In this document: positions 48,839 through 58,195 of the stretch, in pieces
How the letters are laid out: the number at the start of each line of letters is the position of its first letter
Numbering within the stretch: position 1 is the first letter of the stretch
Source: Shewanella sp. MTB7
GTDB lineage: Bacteria; Pseudomonadota; Gammaproteobacteria; Enterobacterales; Shewanellaceae
NCBI RefSeq assembly: GCF_027571385.1
Contig: NZ_CP085636.1
Coordinates: 3,972,001-4,036,000, forward strand
DNA: 64,000 bases
Direction: 5' to 3'
Position numbers and translations under genes: made by a program
The notes under the pieces: model-generated
Told to the model about the DNA's origin: nothing
The model's input: only the letters and a program-made list of their open reading frames with translations
Database searches by the model: none

Positions 48839-51064
48839 ATGATGAAACAGTTCAATTTTAATACAGCAACTAAAGCTGTATTAGGTGCAGGACTTCTCTC
48901 TTTTGCTCTTATCGGTTGTGGCAGCGACGGGAAAGATGGCACTAACGGAGAAGATGGTATTATCGGTGTTAATATCGATTCAGCAAAAAGTGTCAATGTT
49001 GTTTTTACGAACGCGAAAGTAGACGCTGGTGTTGTCACCGTAGATTTCAAACTTGAAAATGACAACGGCGTCGCAGTGTTAGGTTTAACGAAAGATCACG
49101 ACTTACGTTTTGGTATTGCTCAATTAACTCAAGAAACCCGTATTTTTGGTGAAGGGGATGAAGCCGTTGAGTTCGATCGAGGTTTCCAATGGCAAGCCTA
49201 TATCAATACAGAAAAAACACCTAACCCAGACTGGATCCCTGAAGGTGAGTCACATATCGACCCTTCAAATCAATTCCAGGCAGAAGTTGAAAAAGCCTCT
49301 AACTGCGAAACCTGTTTTGTTGACAATAAAGACGGCACATACACTTACAGTTTCCAACAACATATTTCTAATGTAACGACACCTGTTGAAGTCATTTACA
49401 GCGCAGATAATACCCAACGCGCAACCCTAGAGTTAGAGCTGCCGAATTTTGCTGCCAATGCGCATTTCGATTGGCAACCGTCAACAGGACTAACTGCAGG
49501 AATTCAAACTCGTGACGTGGTCGCTATCGAAACATGCTATACCTGTCATCAGCCTGATAGCATAGCGTTTCACGGCGGACGTCGTATCGACCTTGAAAAC
49601 TGCGCCTCATGCCATACTGGCACATCTGGCGATCCAGAAAGTGGTAACAGCGTCGACTTCACTTATATGATCCATGCGATCCATAAAGGTAATGCACGTA
49701 CGACTTACGCACCTGAATCACCTGACGCCGATGCCAAAGGCAATATTCCAGCACCATACAAGGTTATCGGTTATGGTGGTGGCGTTCACGATTACGGTAA
49801 GGTGATGTACCCACAAAATCCTGCTGCTGATTGTACCGCTTGTCACGTGACAGGCGAGAATGCACCTGCCAATGCCGAGCTATTCCTAGCAAACCAAAGT
49901 AATACAGCGTGTATCGCCTGTCATACCACGATGCCAAAAGCATATCATGACCCAAGCGAAGAAAATTGTATCTCTTGTCATGTTGAAGAGGGTTATGCCA
50001 GAGGTGCTTCTGAAGCCCATGGCGATGCAACTAAGCGCTATAAGGTAAGCCAAGATTACTCTGCTAAGTTCGATAACATTGAGGTTGCAGAAGGTGTGCT
50101 TACCTTCAAGGTGCAGATCCTCAATGAAAAAGACGAGGCGATTGCTAAAGAGTTCATTGCAAACCCAAGCATGTACACTAAATCAAGCATCTACTTCTCT
50201 TGGGATACCGATAAGGATTTCCCTGCTTACACTGATGGCACTAAATACAGTGCACGAGGATTTGCACTGCTAGATCCTAGCGTGTCTACCTATGATGAAA
50301 CAACAAAGACTTTCACCATCAACAGCGCTAACAGCGAACTTGTACTACCAGCTGAGCTAAATGGTAAAAGTGTTGAGTTATTTGCCGGTGTTGCAACTTG
50401 CTTCACAGCGGGTGGCTATGGTCGTCCATTAGTTGAGCCAACGGCATGTCAATATGACGAAGCTGATCCAACTAAATTACTCACCAACGCAGCCTATATC
50501 CAACATGAACCACTAAGTTTCACTTGGAACGGCACTGATACTACTGAAGATGCAAAAGCGCGTCGTGATATTATCGATACTACTAAGTGTATGGGTTGTC
50601 ACAACCAAGAGATCGTTCACTACGACAACGGCGTAAACTGTCAAACTTGTCACACTCCTGACAAAGGGCTTAATAAGTGGGGCGGCAATGTACCAACTAG
50701 CTTCGCTTATAAAGCTCACCATGCAGAAGGCCACTACCTGAAGTATGCGGGTGTTGGTTCAGGAACAGTGGTAAAAACTGACTGCAAAACTTGTCATAGT
50801 GATAACGGTATCGAACTAGGCCGCTCTCCTGATCGTGCGTGGCGCTACGGCGATGCTGACGGCAAGGATATCTGGGTATCTTCTGATGCAGGTGCTTGTT
50901 TAAGTTGTCACCAGAAATACTTAAGCGACTCAGGTAAGGCGCACATCACCACTAATGGTGGTATTTTAGATGGTTTTGATGCTGCTGATGTACAAAACCG
51001 CGCTAAAGAGACCTGCTCTACTTGTCACTCTCCAGAGAAAGTGATTGAACTGCACGGCTACTAA
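48839..51064 (+). CDS. omcA: OmcA-like outer-membrane decaheme cytochrome c
   Basis: A 741-residue lipoprotein: signal MMKQFNFNTATKAVLGAGLL, lipobox LIGC with C27. Ten CxxCH heme sites are present (CYTCH, CASCH, CTACH, CIACH, CISCH, then CMGCH, CQTCH, CKTCH, CLSCH, CSTCH): five per half, separated by a beta-rich domain. This five-plus-five plan and length fit OmcA rather than the shorter MtrC. It is exposed on the cell surface and passes electrons to metals, flavins or electrodes. A CETC pair near residue 160 lacks the His and is not a heme site; it could form a disulfide. ATG at 48839 has AGGGA six bases before. Confidence 0.93.
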   Translation: MMKQFNFNTATKAVLGAGLLSFALIGCGSDGKDGTNGEDGIIGVNIDSAKSVNVVFTNAKVDAGVVTVDFKLENDNGVAVLGLTKDHDLRFGIAQLTQETRIFGEGDEAVEFDRGFQWQAYINTEKTPNPDWIPEGESHIDPSNQFQAEVEKASNCETCFVDNKDGTYTYSFQQHISNVTTPVEVIYSADNTQRATLELELPNFAANAHFDWQPSTGLTAGIQTRDVVAIETCYTCHQPDSIAFHGGRRIDLENCASCHTGTSGDPESGNSVDFTYMIHAIHKGNARTTYAPESPDADAKGNIPAPYKVIGYGGGVHDYGKVMYPQNPAADCTACHVTGENAPANAELFLANQSNTACIACHTTMPKAYHDPSEENCISCHVEEGYARGASEAHGDATKRYKVSQDYSAKFDNIEVAEGVLTFKVQILNEKDEAIAKEFIANPSMYTKSSIYFSWDTDKDFPAYTDGTKYSARGFALLDPSVSTYDETTKTFTINSANSELVLPAELNGKSVELFAGVATCFTAGGYGRPLVEPTACQYDEADPTKLLTNAAYIQHEPLSFTWNGTDTTEDAKARRDIIDTTKCMGCHNQEIVHYDNGVNCQTCHTPDKGLNKWGGNVPTSFAYKAHHAEGHYLKYAGVGSGTVVKTDCKTCHSDNGIELGRSPDRAWRYGDADGKDIWVSSDAGACLSCHQKYLSDSGKAHITTNGGILDGFDAADVQNRAKETCSTCHSPEKVIELHGY

Positions 51065-51119
51065 AAAAAGAATAAAGATGGGGAGTATTAAGCTAACCCA
51101 TTAATATTAGACTTTACCC

Positions 51120-51147
51120 AAAGGGAGGCATAGCCTCCCTTTTCTTT
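51120..51147 (+). terminator. terminator between omcA and mtrC
   Basis: AAGGGAGGC-ATA-GCCTCCCTT followed by TTCTTTCC, 57 bases past omcA. The mtrC gene therefore needs its own promoter. The rest of the gap (51148-51455) holds a TATAAT at 51373 and a Fur-like box. Confidence 0.75.
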
Positions 51148-51387
51148 CCGCTCAAAACGACGATCATGTTGCATATAACTTCATTGGTTTATGATCCAAA
51201 AAATTTGATTGTTTTGTTAAGTTCCTGACTCTCCACCCACCCTAAAACTACCCCCTTATAAATAGACAGATCTGAGTCACACATTAGCACCCACTTTACA
51301 GATTTCATCGACTAATTACGTTAGCCTTTGATTGGGGATTTTTGTTTCCAGCATTGACTTAAGTAGCACATTTATAATGAAGAACAT

Positions 51388-51406
51388 ACAAATGATAATC
51401 AGTATC
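51388..51406. promoter_or_regulatory. Fur-like box in the mtrC promoter
   Basis: ACAAATGATAATCAGTATC matches 15 of 19 positions of the Fur consensus GATAATGATAATCATTATC, with the right-hand 13 bases nearly perfect. It lies 10 bases after a TATAAT (51373-51378) and 50 before the mtrC start, where binding would block transcription. Confidence 0.55.
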
Positions 51407-51455
51407 GTTTTTCGCCCAGTGCACACAAGTCAATGTCAAACCTATGCAGGGAAAA

Positions 51456-53489
51456 ATGATGAACGTACAAAATAATAAATTTGCGCTGCTTCTTGCAGCA
51501 AGTGCTGTTTCAATAGCCTTAACTGGTTGTGGCGGCAGTGATGGCAATGAGGGAGAACCTGGCAACCCAGGTGGTCCAGCAGCCGATGTTGTTAACGTAT
51601 TGAACCTCGATGTGACACAAGTAAGCTATCAAGACGGTAAGCCGACTATCACGGTTTTTGCGACCAATGAAGAGGACCTACCAGTAGTAGGTTTAAAAGC
51701 ACTGGAAGTTAAAGCTGTGGCACAACTGATACCTCAAGGTGCTACTGGTGCAGGAAATAGCGCCCAGTGGCAAAAAATTGGCTCAGAAAAAGTCTTTACC
51801 GATCATAAGAATGGTCACTACACCTTCGACGTCACGCTTGATGGATATAACTCTGAGCTGACTCAAAGATACAATGTGATAGCCAGTGCCTCGACCCTAC
51901 AAGATGACGTGACAACTGTGCCTCGCACTGAATTGTCACAAGACTTCTCCGGTGACGGTTACCAAGCTCTTTACAGCAAGAATATCGTTGCAACTGCAAC
52001 ATGTAACTCTTGTCATGCTGTTGGTGAGAAGATTTATCACGGTTATACTTCAGCTGAAACCTGTGCCTCTTGTCACACCCAAGAATGGGCAGAAGGTCGC
52101 GGTAAACCCGAAGTCGCTTTCACTCATATGGTCCACAATGTCCATAACTCAGCGAAAGGCTACAAGGCTGACAGAACCACAGGTGAATTCACTAAAGATG
52201 CAAAAAAAGCCCATGCTTTGCTGCAAGACAACTGTAAAACCTGTCACGTTGCACCAGAAGAAGACAGCGATGAGTTGAGTGAATGGGGCAACTGGTCTCG
52301 TATGCCAACCATGGAAACTTGTACTAGCTGTCACGTCGATATCAACTTTAAAGCAGGTCAAGGTCACTCTCAGCAAGCCGACAACTCAAACTGTATCGCA
52401 TGTCACAACGCCAGTTGGACTGAAGAACTGCACACTGACGGTTTTGCTCAAAAGAAAGCGTTTGTTGACCAGTATGGAATGGAAGCAAGCTTAACAGCCA
52501 TAGCAAAAGCTGCAGGTAGTGAAACAACACTAAGCATCACCATCACCAATGCACAGGGCGTAGCCATTGATGCGAACACATTGGTTGCAAGCATTCAGCA
52601 ACTAGAAACGATCACAAACGTAGGGCCTAACTTCCCGATCATGGGTTATAACACTAACCCTGCAGAATTAAAGAAGGTGGCGATTGATTTCGTTAAAGTA
52701 GGCGTTGTAGACGCTAATGTAGACATTGTGGATGGTAAGTTTGTTACCGTCATCAAAAATCTACCTTATGGTGCTGGCGATACCGATACCGCCTTTAGCT
52801 TTGTAGGTTTAGCGCTATGTAACGACGGCACTGGCTTAGTTGCTTGTGCTGAGGGTGTTGAAATTACTGCGGTTAAAGCTGAACTTGCTCATGGTACTTT
52901 GTCTGGCGAAGCGCCAAGTGTACGTCACACAGACTCGGTGAACTTCACCTCTTGTGAAAACTGTCATGGCACTGAGTTTGAGATACACAAGGGTTACCAC
53001 CCTGGATTTGTCATGTCAGAGCAAGTGGGCCGTGTAAACGAAGCGGGAGAAATGATTGTTGGTATCGATGGTTGTACATCTTGCCATACCCCTGACGGCA
53101 CTTTTGGTTCAGGCGCTAACCTCGGTGCTATCGAGATGAAACTCCATAAAACTCACAGCCAAGGTGATTATGCAGCTATCCCAGGCATGAACTGTAGCCA
53201 GTGTCATTCAGACTTTAACCAAGCTGCATTTGCCAAAAAAGGGGCATTTGCAACCAGTGTAGATGAAGCTTCAACTGGCTCCGAAGCTGTTAGCTTATAT
53301 ACCACTCCTATCGCGGCAACCTGTTATTCATGTCACAACCACAGTGGTGATAAATTCATAAATCACGCCGAAAGCCAAGGCGCTAAAGTGAATGTTGACT
53401 ATGGTGTAGCAAATGAAGCGGCTCAATTAGAGACCTGCTTTTTGTGCCATAACCCACTTATCAATGATCACACTTCGGTGAAGATGTAA
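51456..53489 (+). CDS. mtrC: MtrC outer-membrane decaheme cytochrome c
   Basis: A 677-residue lipoprotein starting MMNVQNNKFALLLAASAVSI with lipobox LTGC (C25). Ten CxxCH sites: CNSCH, CASCH, CKTCH, CTSCH, CIACH, then CENCH, CTSCH, CSQCH, CYSCH, CFLCH. The third domain holds the CX8C pair (CNDGTGLVAC) typical of MtrC/MtrF. The ending NDHTSVKM is like S. oneidensis MtrC as I remember it. It caps the MtrAB conduit on the surface. Start at 51456 or 51459; the ATG at 51444 contains the ribosome site and is unlikely. Confidence 0.95.
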   Translation: MMNVQNNKFALLLAASAVSIALTGCGGSDGNEGEPGNPGGPAADVVNVLNLDVTQVSYQDGKPTITVFATNEEDLPVVGLKALEVKAVAQLIPQGATGAGNSAQWQKIGSEKVFTDHKNGHYTFDVTLDGYNSELTQRYNVIASASTLQDDVTTVPRTELSQDFSGDGYQALYSKNIVATATCNSCHAVGEKIYHGYTSAETCASCHTQEWAEGRGKPEVAFTHMVHNVHNSAKGYKADRTTGEFTKDAKKAHALLQDNCKTCHVAPEEDSDELSEWGNWSRMPTMETCTSCHVDINFKAGQGHSQQADNSNCIACHNASWTEELHTDGFAQKKAFVDQYGMEASLTAIAKAAGSETTLSITITNAQGVAIDANTLVASIQQLETITNVGPNFPIMGYNTNPAELKKVAIDFVKVGVVDANVDIVDGKFVTVIKNLPYGAGDTDTAFSFVGLALCNDGTGLVACAEGVEITAVKAELAHGTLSGEAPSVRHTDSVNFTSCENCHGTEFEIHKGYHPGFVMSEQVGRVNEAGEMIVGIDGCTSCHTPDGTFGSGANLGAIEMKLHKTHSQGDYAAIPGMNCSQCHSDFNQAAFAKKGAFATSVDEASTGSEAVSLYTTPIAATCYSCHNHSGDKFINHAESQGAKVNVDYGVANEAAQLETCFLCHNPLINDHTSVKM

Positions 53490-53582
53490 TTTGCCCAACT
53501 CTTATCGGTAAACAGAGAGTTTGTAAGAGGGGAGTTCTCTCCCCTGTCTTCAAGCTATTTTGCGCAGATTAGGAAAATCAAT

Positions 53583-54572
53583 ATGAAAATAATACATAAT
53601 CTTAAAAAACATCTGTTAGCCATCATGGCAACAGCAGTGTTATCCCTTGGTATCACTCAAGGTGCTATGGCATCAAAATGGGATGCCACTATGACCCCCG
53701 ATGAAGTAGAAGCCACACTGGACAAAAAGTTCGCTGAAGGTAAATACTCACCTAAAGGGGCAGACACTTGCTTAATGTGTCACCGTAAATCCGCAGATGT
53801 CATGGATATCTTTAAAGGGGTTCATGGTTCCATCGATTCAAGCAAGAGCCCGATGGCAGGCCTTCAATGTGAAGCATGTCACGGTCCTTTGGGTCAACAT
53901 AACCGAGGAGGTAAAGAACCGATGATCGCCTTCGGTTCTGAGTCAACTCTTTCAGCCGAAAAGCAAAATAGTGTCTGCATGAGCTGTCACCAAGATGATA
54001 AGCGCATGGCTTGGAATGGTGGTCACCATGACAATGCCGATGTTGCCTGTGCCTCATGTCACTCCATTCACGTTGACAAAGATCCTGTCTTGTCTAAGAA
54101 CACTGAAATGGAAGTGTGTACCAGTTGCCACACTAAGCAAAAAGCGGATATGAACAAACGTTCTAGTCATCCGATGAAATGGAATCAAATGGTATGTAGC
54201 GATTGCCACAATCCCCACGGTACCATGTCAGATTCTGACTTAGTTAAGCCTAGCATTAACGAGACCTGCTACTCATGTCACGCTGAGAAGCGTGGCCCAA
54301 AGCTGTGGGAGCATGCACCCGTCACTGAAGATTGTGTCACCTGTCACAACCCACATGGCAGTGTCAATGATGCAATGCTGAAAACGCGTGCTCCTCAGTT
54401 ATGTCAACAATGTCATGCAAGCGATGGTCATGCCAGTAATGCTTATTTAGGTAATACAGATCAAGGATCAACCGTTGGCGGAAATGCTTTCACTGGTGGT
54501 CGTAGTTGTTTGAATTGTCACAATCAAATCCATGGTTCTAACCACCCATCTGGCAAGCTATTTCAGCGCTAA
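53583..54572 (+). CDS. mtrA: MtrA periplasmic decaheme cytochrome c
   Basis: A 329-residue protein (333 in S. oneidensis). Signal peptide to about residue 30 (TQGAMA-S). Ten CxxCH motifs spread evenly: CLMCH, CEACH, CMSCH, CASCH, CTSCH, CSDCH, CYSCH, CVTCH, CQQCH, CLNCH. It threads as a wire through the MtrB barrel and accepts electrons from periplasmic carriers fed by CymA. mtrB starts 14 bases downstream. Confidence 0.96.
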   Translation: MKIIHNLKKHLLAIMATAVLSLGITQGAMASKWDATMTPDEVEATLDKKFAEGKYSPKGADTCLMCHRKSADVMDIFKGVHGSIDSSKSPMAGLQCEACHGPLGQHNRGGKEPMIAFGSESTLSAEKQNSVCMSCHQDDKRMAWNGGHHDNADVACASCHSIHVDKDPVLSKNTEMEVCTSCHTKQKADMNKRSSHPMKWNQMVCSDCHNPHGTMSDSDLVKPSINETCYSCHAEKRGPKLWEHAPVTEDCVTCHNPHGSVNDAMLKTRAPQLCQQCHASDGHASNAYLGNTDQGSTVGGNAFTGGRSCLNCHNQIHGSNHPSGKLFQR

Positions 54573-54586
54573 CAGGAGTCGAGAAG

Positions 54587-56683
54587 ATGAAATTCAAATT
54601 AAATTTAGTGACCCTCGCCCTCCTCGCAAATGCCGGGATAGCCACAACGGCAATGGCAGCTGGAGGCTATGATCTGCAAAACGCTAATACCGACAAAGTG
54701 AAGTTCGACAAATGGAATTGTAAACGTTGCGCTATTGCAACCAGCGCGAGCGGCACAGTTGGTGTCGGCGTAGGTTATAATGACAGTGATGATATTCGCT
54801 CAGCCAATGCCTTTGCCGCAGAAAATGAGTTTGCAGGCAAGATCGATGCTGATCTAGTTTATGCAGGTAAGAGTGGCTACCGCACCACAGTTGAAGCCGA
54901 TAATTTAGGCATGGAAAATGGCCGCATAAATATTGATGCCGGTAAAGTGGGTCAATACAATTTGAACCTAAATTACCGTCAAATCGCAACCTACAAAACC
55001 GACAGCGCCATGACGCCTTATTTGGGTGTTGGTGGGGATGATCTTACCTTGCCAAGCAATTGGCAAACTGCTGGTTCAACTCAAGACATGAGTCAGCTTT
55101 ATAACAGCTTAAATCCTATCGAGTTATCGTTAAAACGTAAGCGGACAGGTCTGGGGTTTGACTACCAAGGCGAAGAGTTATGGAGCACTTACGTTAGTTA
55201 CCTGCGTGAAGATAAAACTGGACTAAAGCAAGCTTCCGGTAGTTTCTTCAACCAGTCAATGATGTTAGCTGAACCCGTAGACTACACCACTGACACCGTT
55301 GAGGCGGGCGTTAAGCTTAAGGGTGATAACTGGTTTACCGCAATACATTACAATGGATCTATATTTAAAAACGCCTATAGCCAACTGGGTTTCGATAACG
55401 CCTTTAACCCGACATTTGGCGCCGCGACACATGGTTATATGGCACTAGATCCTGATAACGAAGCGCATACCGTTTCATTAATGGGACAGATGAATATCGA
55501 TAGAACCATCATGAGCGCACGTGTTCACTATGGTCAGATGACACAAGATCAAGCTTTTGTAACCTCAGGTTACGGCTATCAAGTGCCGACTGAGTCTCTC
55601 GATGGTAAAGTTGACATGACAGGGGTTAACTTGAAGTTAGTCTCGCGTATTAATCGCAGCGTACGTGTTAAAGCAAGCTACGATTATTCAGACCGTGACA
55701 ACAAGACCAACATCGAAGAGTGGACGCAGATAAGCATCGACTCAACAACAGGTCAAGCAGCCTATAACACGCCATATGATATCACCACTCAGCGCGCTAA
55801 ATTGAGTGTCGATTACCGTATAAATCGTGGTATGAAGCTCGAAACAGGTTACGATTACCGCACTGATGACCGTACATACCAAGACCGCGAAACCACCAAC
55901 GAAAATACACTTTGGACTAAGTTCCGTCTAAGTACATTTGAAAACTGGGATATGTGGATTAAAGGGAGTTACGGCCAGCGGGATGGTTCTAAGTATCAAG
56001 CTTCTGAATGGACCTCATCTGAGTCAAACGATCTGCTGCGTAAATATAACTTAGCCGACCGTAAACGAACCATGATTGAGGCTCGTGTTACCCACAGTCC
56101 AATCGACACCTTGACTCTAGACTTTGGTACACGCTACGCCATCGATGACTACAATGACACCCAGATTGGCTTAACGGAATCTACTGACTTAAGTTATGAC
56201 GCCAGTGCCAGTTATATGCTTAGCGATGACATAACCTTAACGGCTTTCTACAACCGTCAAATCATTGAATCAGATCAAGCCGGCAGCAGTACATTTAGTG
56301 CACCAACTTGGACTAGCAAGGTTGAAGACCAAGTCGATGTTATCGGCGCAAGTTTTAGTTACAACAATCTAATGGAGCAGAAACTTCGTCTAGGCGTTGA
56401 TTACACTTATGCAGATTCCAACAGTAACACTCAGGTCACCCAAGGTATTGCCGGTGATTATGGGGATTACTTCGCTAAAGTTCACAACGTCAATATCTAT
56501 GGTCAATATCAAGCCACCGAGCAGATGGCACTTCGCTTAGATTATAAGATGGAGAAATACCAAGATAATGATGCGGGTAACGATATCGCACCTGATGGGA
56601 TCTGGAACGTACTTAGTTTTGGCAGCAATAGTCACGACTATAACGCGCACCTTATCATGCTAAGCATGAGCTACAGACTCTAA
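54587..56683 (+). CDS. mtrB: MtrB outer-membrane beta-barrel
   Basis: A 698-residue porin-like protein. Signal peptide to AMA-A near 24. The CxxC pair is C45 and C48 (WNCKRCAIATSASG), the signature of MtrB/PioB/DmsF barrels. The remainder is alternating, aromatic-ended strands with the C-terminal MLSMSYRL, ending in a beta-signal-like pattern. Holds MtrA in the outer membrane and binds MtrC outside. Last gene before a strong terminator. Confidence 0.95.
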   Translation: MKFKLNLVTLALLANAGIATTAMAAGGYDLQNANTDKVKFDKWNCKRCAIATSASGTVGVGVGYNDSDDIRSANAFAAENEFAGKIDADLVYAGKSGYRTTVEADNLGMENGRINIDAGKVGQYNLNLNYRQIATYKTDSAMTPYLGVGGDDLTLPSNWQTAGSTQDMSQLYNSLNPIELSLKRKRTGLGFDYQGEELWSTYVSYLREDKTGLKQASGSFFNQSMMLAEPVDYTTDTVEAGVKLKGDNWFTAIHYNGSIFKNAYSQLGFDNAFNPTFGAATHGYMALDPDNEAHTVSLMGQMNIDRTIMSARVHYGQMTQDQAFVTSGYGYQVPTESLDGKVDMTGVNLKLVSRINRSVRVKASYDYSDRDNKTNIEEWTQISIDSTTGQAAYNTPYDITTQRAKLSVDYRINRGMKLETGYDYRTDDRTYQDRETTNENTLWTKFRLSTFENWDMWIKGSYGQRDGSKYQASEWTSSESNDLLRKYNLADRKRTMIEARVTHSPIDTLTLDFGTRYAIDDYNDTQIGLTESTDLSYDASASYMLSDDITLTAFYNRQIIESDQAGSSTFSAPTWTSKVEDQVDVIGASFSYNNLMEQKLRLGVDYTYADSNSNTQVTQGIAGDYGDYFAKVHNVNIYGQYQATEQMALRLDYKMEKYQDNDAGNDIAPDGIWNVLSFGSNSHDYNAHLIMLSMSYRL

Positions 56684-56694
56684 GCTATAAAACA

Positions 56695-56729
56695 GAAGCC
56701 AGTTTCACTATCGGAACTGGCTTTTTTAT
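56695..56729 (+). terminator. terminator after mtrB
   Basis: AAGCCAGTT and AACTGGCTT pair around a 10-base loop and are followed by TTTTT. Confidence 0.85.
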
Positions 56730-56847
56730 TGCTATAGAAGCACGTTAAAAAACCAATACACCTAGATCTCAAAATCATATTAACGATCTTGAATTAAATC
56801 CTACTTTAGGCGATGGTGACGCACAAAATCTTAATCTATGAATACAC

Positions 56848-57450
56848 ATGTCAGTATCTAAATCCCCATCATTTATTTCAGCTTTACTTGCAACACTCAC
56901 GCTACTTTTGTCATTTTCCATTTTCCCAGCTCATGCCGTAGACGCTACAGGCTATACCGCCACCGCCTTTATCATCTTGTTGCTTGGTAGTGTTAGCGTA
57001 ATGAACCTGATCTTAAATGGATTATTCTTCTTTGCGGGTAAATACCAAAGTAAACGATTTAGTCGTGGCCATACCTTTGTCAGCTTAATTTTACCTACAA
57101 CAGCCCTTATTTGGACCTTAATCGATCATGTTGGGATCGCCAATCTTGCCTTAAATTGTGGATTAATTATGATTTCCGTTGGCCTATCCCTGCTCCCACT
57201 TCTATTGACGACTCACTCAAAAGCACAACATCAATATAGCTCCCTGATCTTAACTATGGGAGCCATAGGAATATTAGCATTGGCATATTTTTTACCGCCT
57301 TTAGCACTTTTCTCAATTGTTGTCTGTCATCTATCATTCAACGACTCGAGTCATAGGTTTCGCCCCCTAAGCTTGCTGACATTGGCGATTAGCTATTCAA
57401 TGTTGATATACTGGATCTACCAAACTGTTGAGAGCGTCGCTGCAAAGTAA
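56848..57450 (+). CDS. uncharacterised inner-membrane protein
   Basis: A 200-residue hydrophobic protein: a signal-like first segment ending AHA, then about five more membrane segments. No catalytic motif is visible. I do not recognise the family. Its stop overlaps the next gene's ATG (TAATG), so it is co-translated with the UDG-like gene. Confidence 0.7.
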   Translation: MSVSKSPSFISALLATLTLLLSFSIFPAHAVDATGYTATAFIILLLGSVSVMNLILNGLFFFAGKYQSKRFSRGHTFVSLILPTTALIWTLIDHVGIANLALNCGLIMISVGLSLLPLLLTTHSKAQHQYSSLILTMGAIGILALAYFLPPLALFSIVVCHLSFNDSSHRFRPLSLLTLAISYSMLIYWIYQTVESVAAK

Positions 57451-58067
57451 TGAGTACAGATAATCTACCAGCTTTAATCACTCAAATTTCTGCTTGCCAA
57501 CTTTGTCAGGCTGAGCTCCCCTTACCTGCTAAGCCCATTATTCAAATCTCGGCAGAATCTAAAATATTAATAGTAGGACAAGCACCTGGAATAAGAGCCC
57601 ATAACCATGGACGCGCATTTAGCGATCCCAGTGGCGATAGACTAAGGCTGTGGCTAGGAGTCAGCGAGGCACAGTTTTACGACCCTAAACTCTTTGCTAT
57701 TTTGCCTATGGGATTTTGTTTCCCTGGAACTATCATCACTAGTGGAAAAAAGAGTGGTGATAAACCCCCGCTTAAAAGGTGCGCTGCGACTTGGCGTCAA
57801 ACACTACTCAATCAATTATCCCATGTAGAATTGACCATCATTCTCGGCCAATATGCCATTGACTATCATCTGGGTAAGTCGACTTCTGGTGGTAAGCTCA
57901 CAGTGACGCAAGCGGTTTCCCAATGGCAAGAATATTGGCCGCAACATATGGTATTACCACACCCAAGTCCAAGAAATAACCTCTACTTGAAGAAACACCC
58001 TGAGTGCGAACAAATATTGTTACCAGCACTTAAAACACGAGTAGCACAGCTTATTGGCCCCCACTAA
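57450..58067 (+). CDS. uracil-DNA glycosylase-family protein
   Basis: A 205-residue protein with the UDG-superfamily start ILIVGQAPGIRAHNHGRAFS followed by DPSGDRLRLWLG, and the later PHPSPRNN motif, which matches the HPSPR-type DNA-intercalation loop. An early CxxC (CQLC, 17-20) could be half of a metal site, but no second cysteine pair completes a 4Fe-4S set. It belongs to the uracil-DNA glycosylase-like group often found in Shewanella and Vibrio; activity on uracil is not assured. Confidence 0.78.
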   Translation: MSTDNLPALITQISACQLCQAELPLPAKPIIQISAESKILIVGQAPGIRAHNHGRAFSDPSGDRLRLWLGVSEAQFYDPKLFAILPMGFCFPGTIITSGKKSGDKPPLKRCAATWRQTLLNQLSHVELTIILGQYAIDYHLGKSTSGGKLTVTQAVSQWQEYWPQHMVLPHPSPRNNLYLKKHPECEQILLPALKTRVAQLIGPH

Positions 58068-58195
58068 ATAGCACTATCAACTCAGAATAGATTCATTCGG
58101 TACTATCAAGTAGACATAACCTCGTTGCAAAAGTCTGTGATGCCTCATAGTGATGGCTCCTAAAATCCATTAAGCTAAACAAAACCTTTAGGGAG

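Noticed and set aside
51354..51378. TTGACT..TATAAT as the mtrC promoter
   Set aside because: The spacer is only 13 bases, too short for sigma-70; only the TATAAT is kept as a possible -10.
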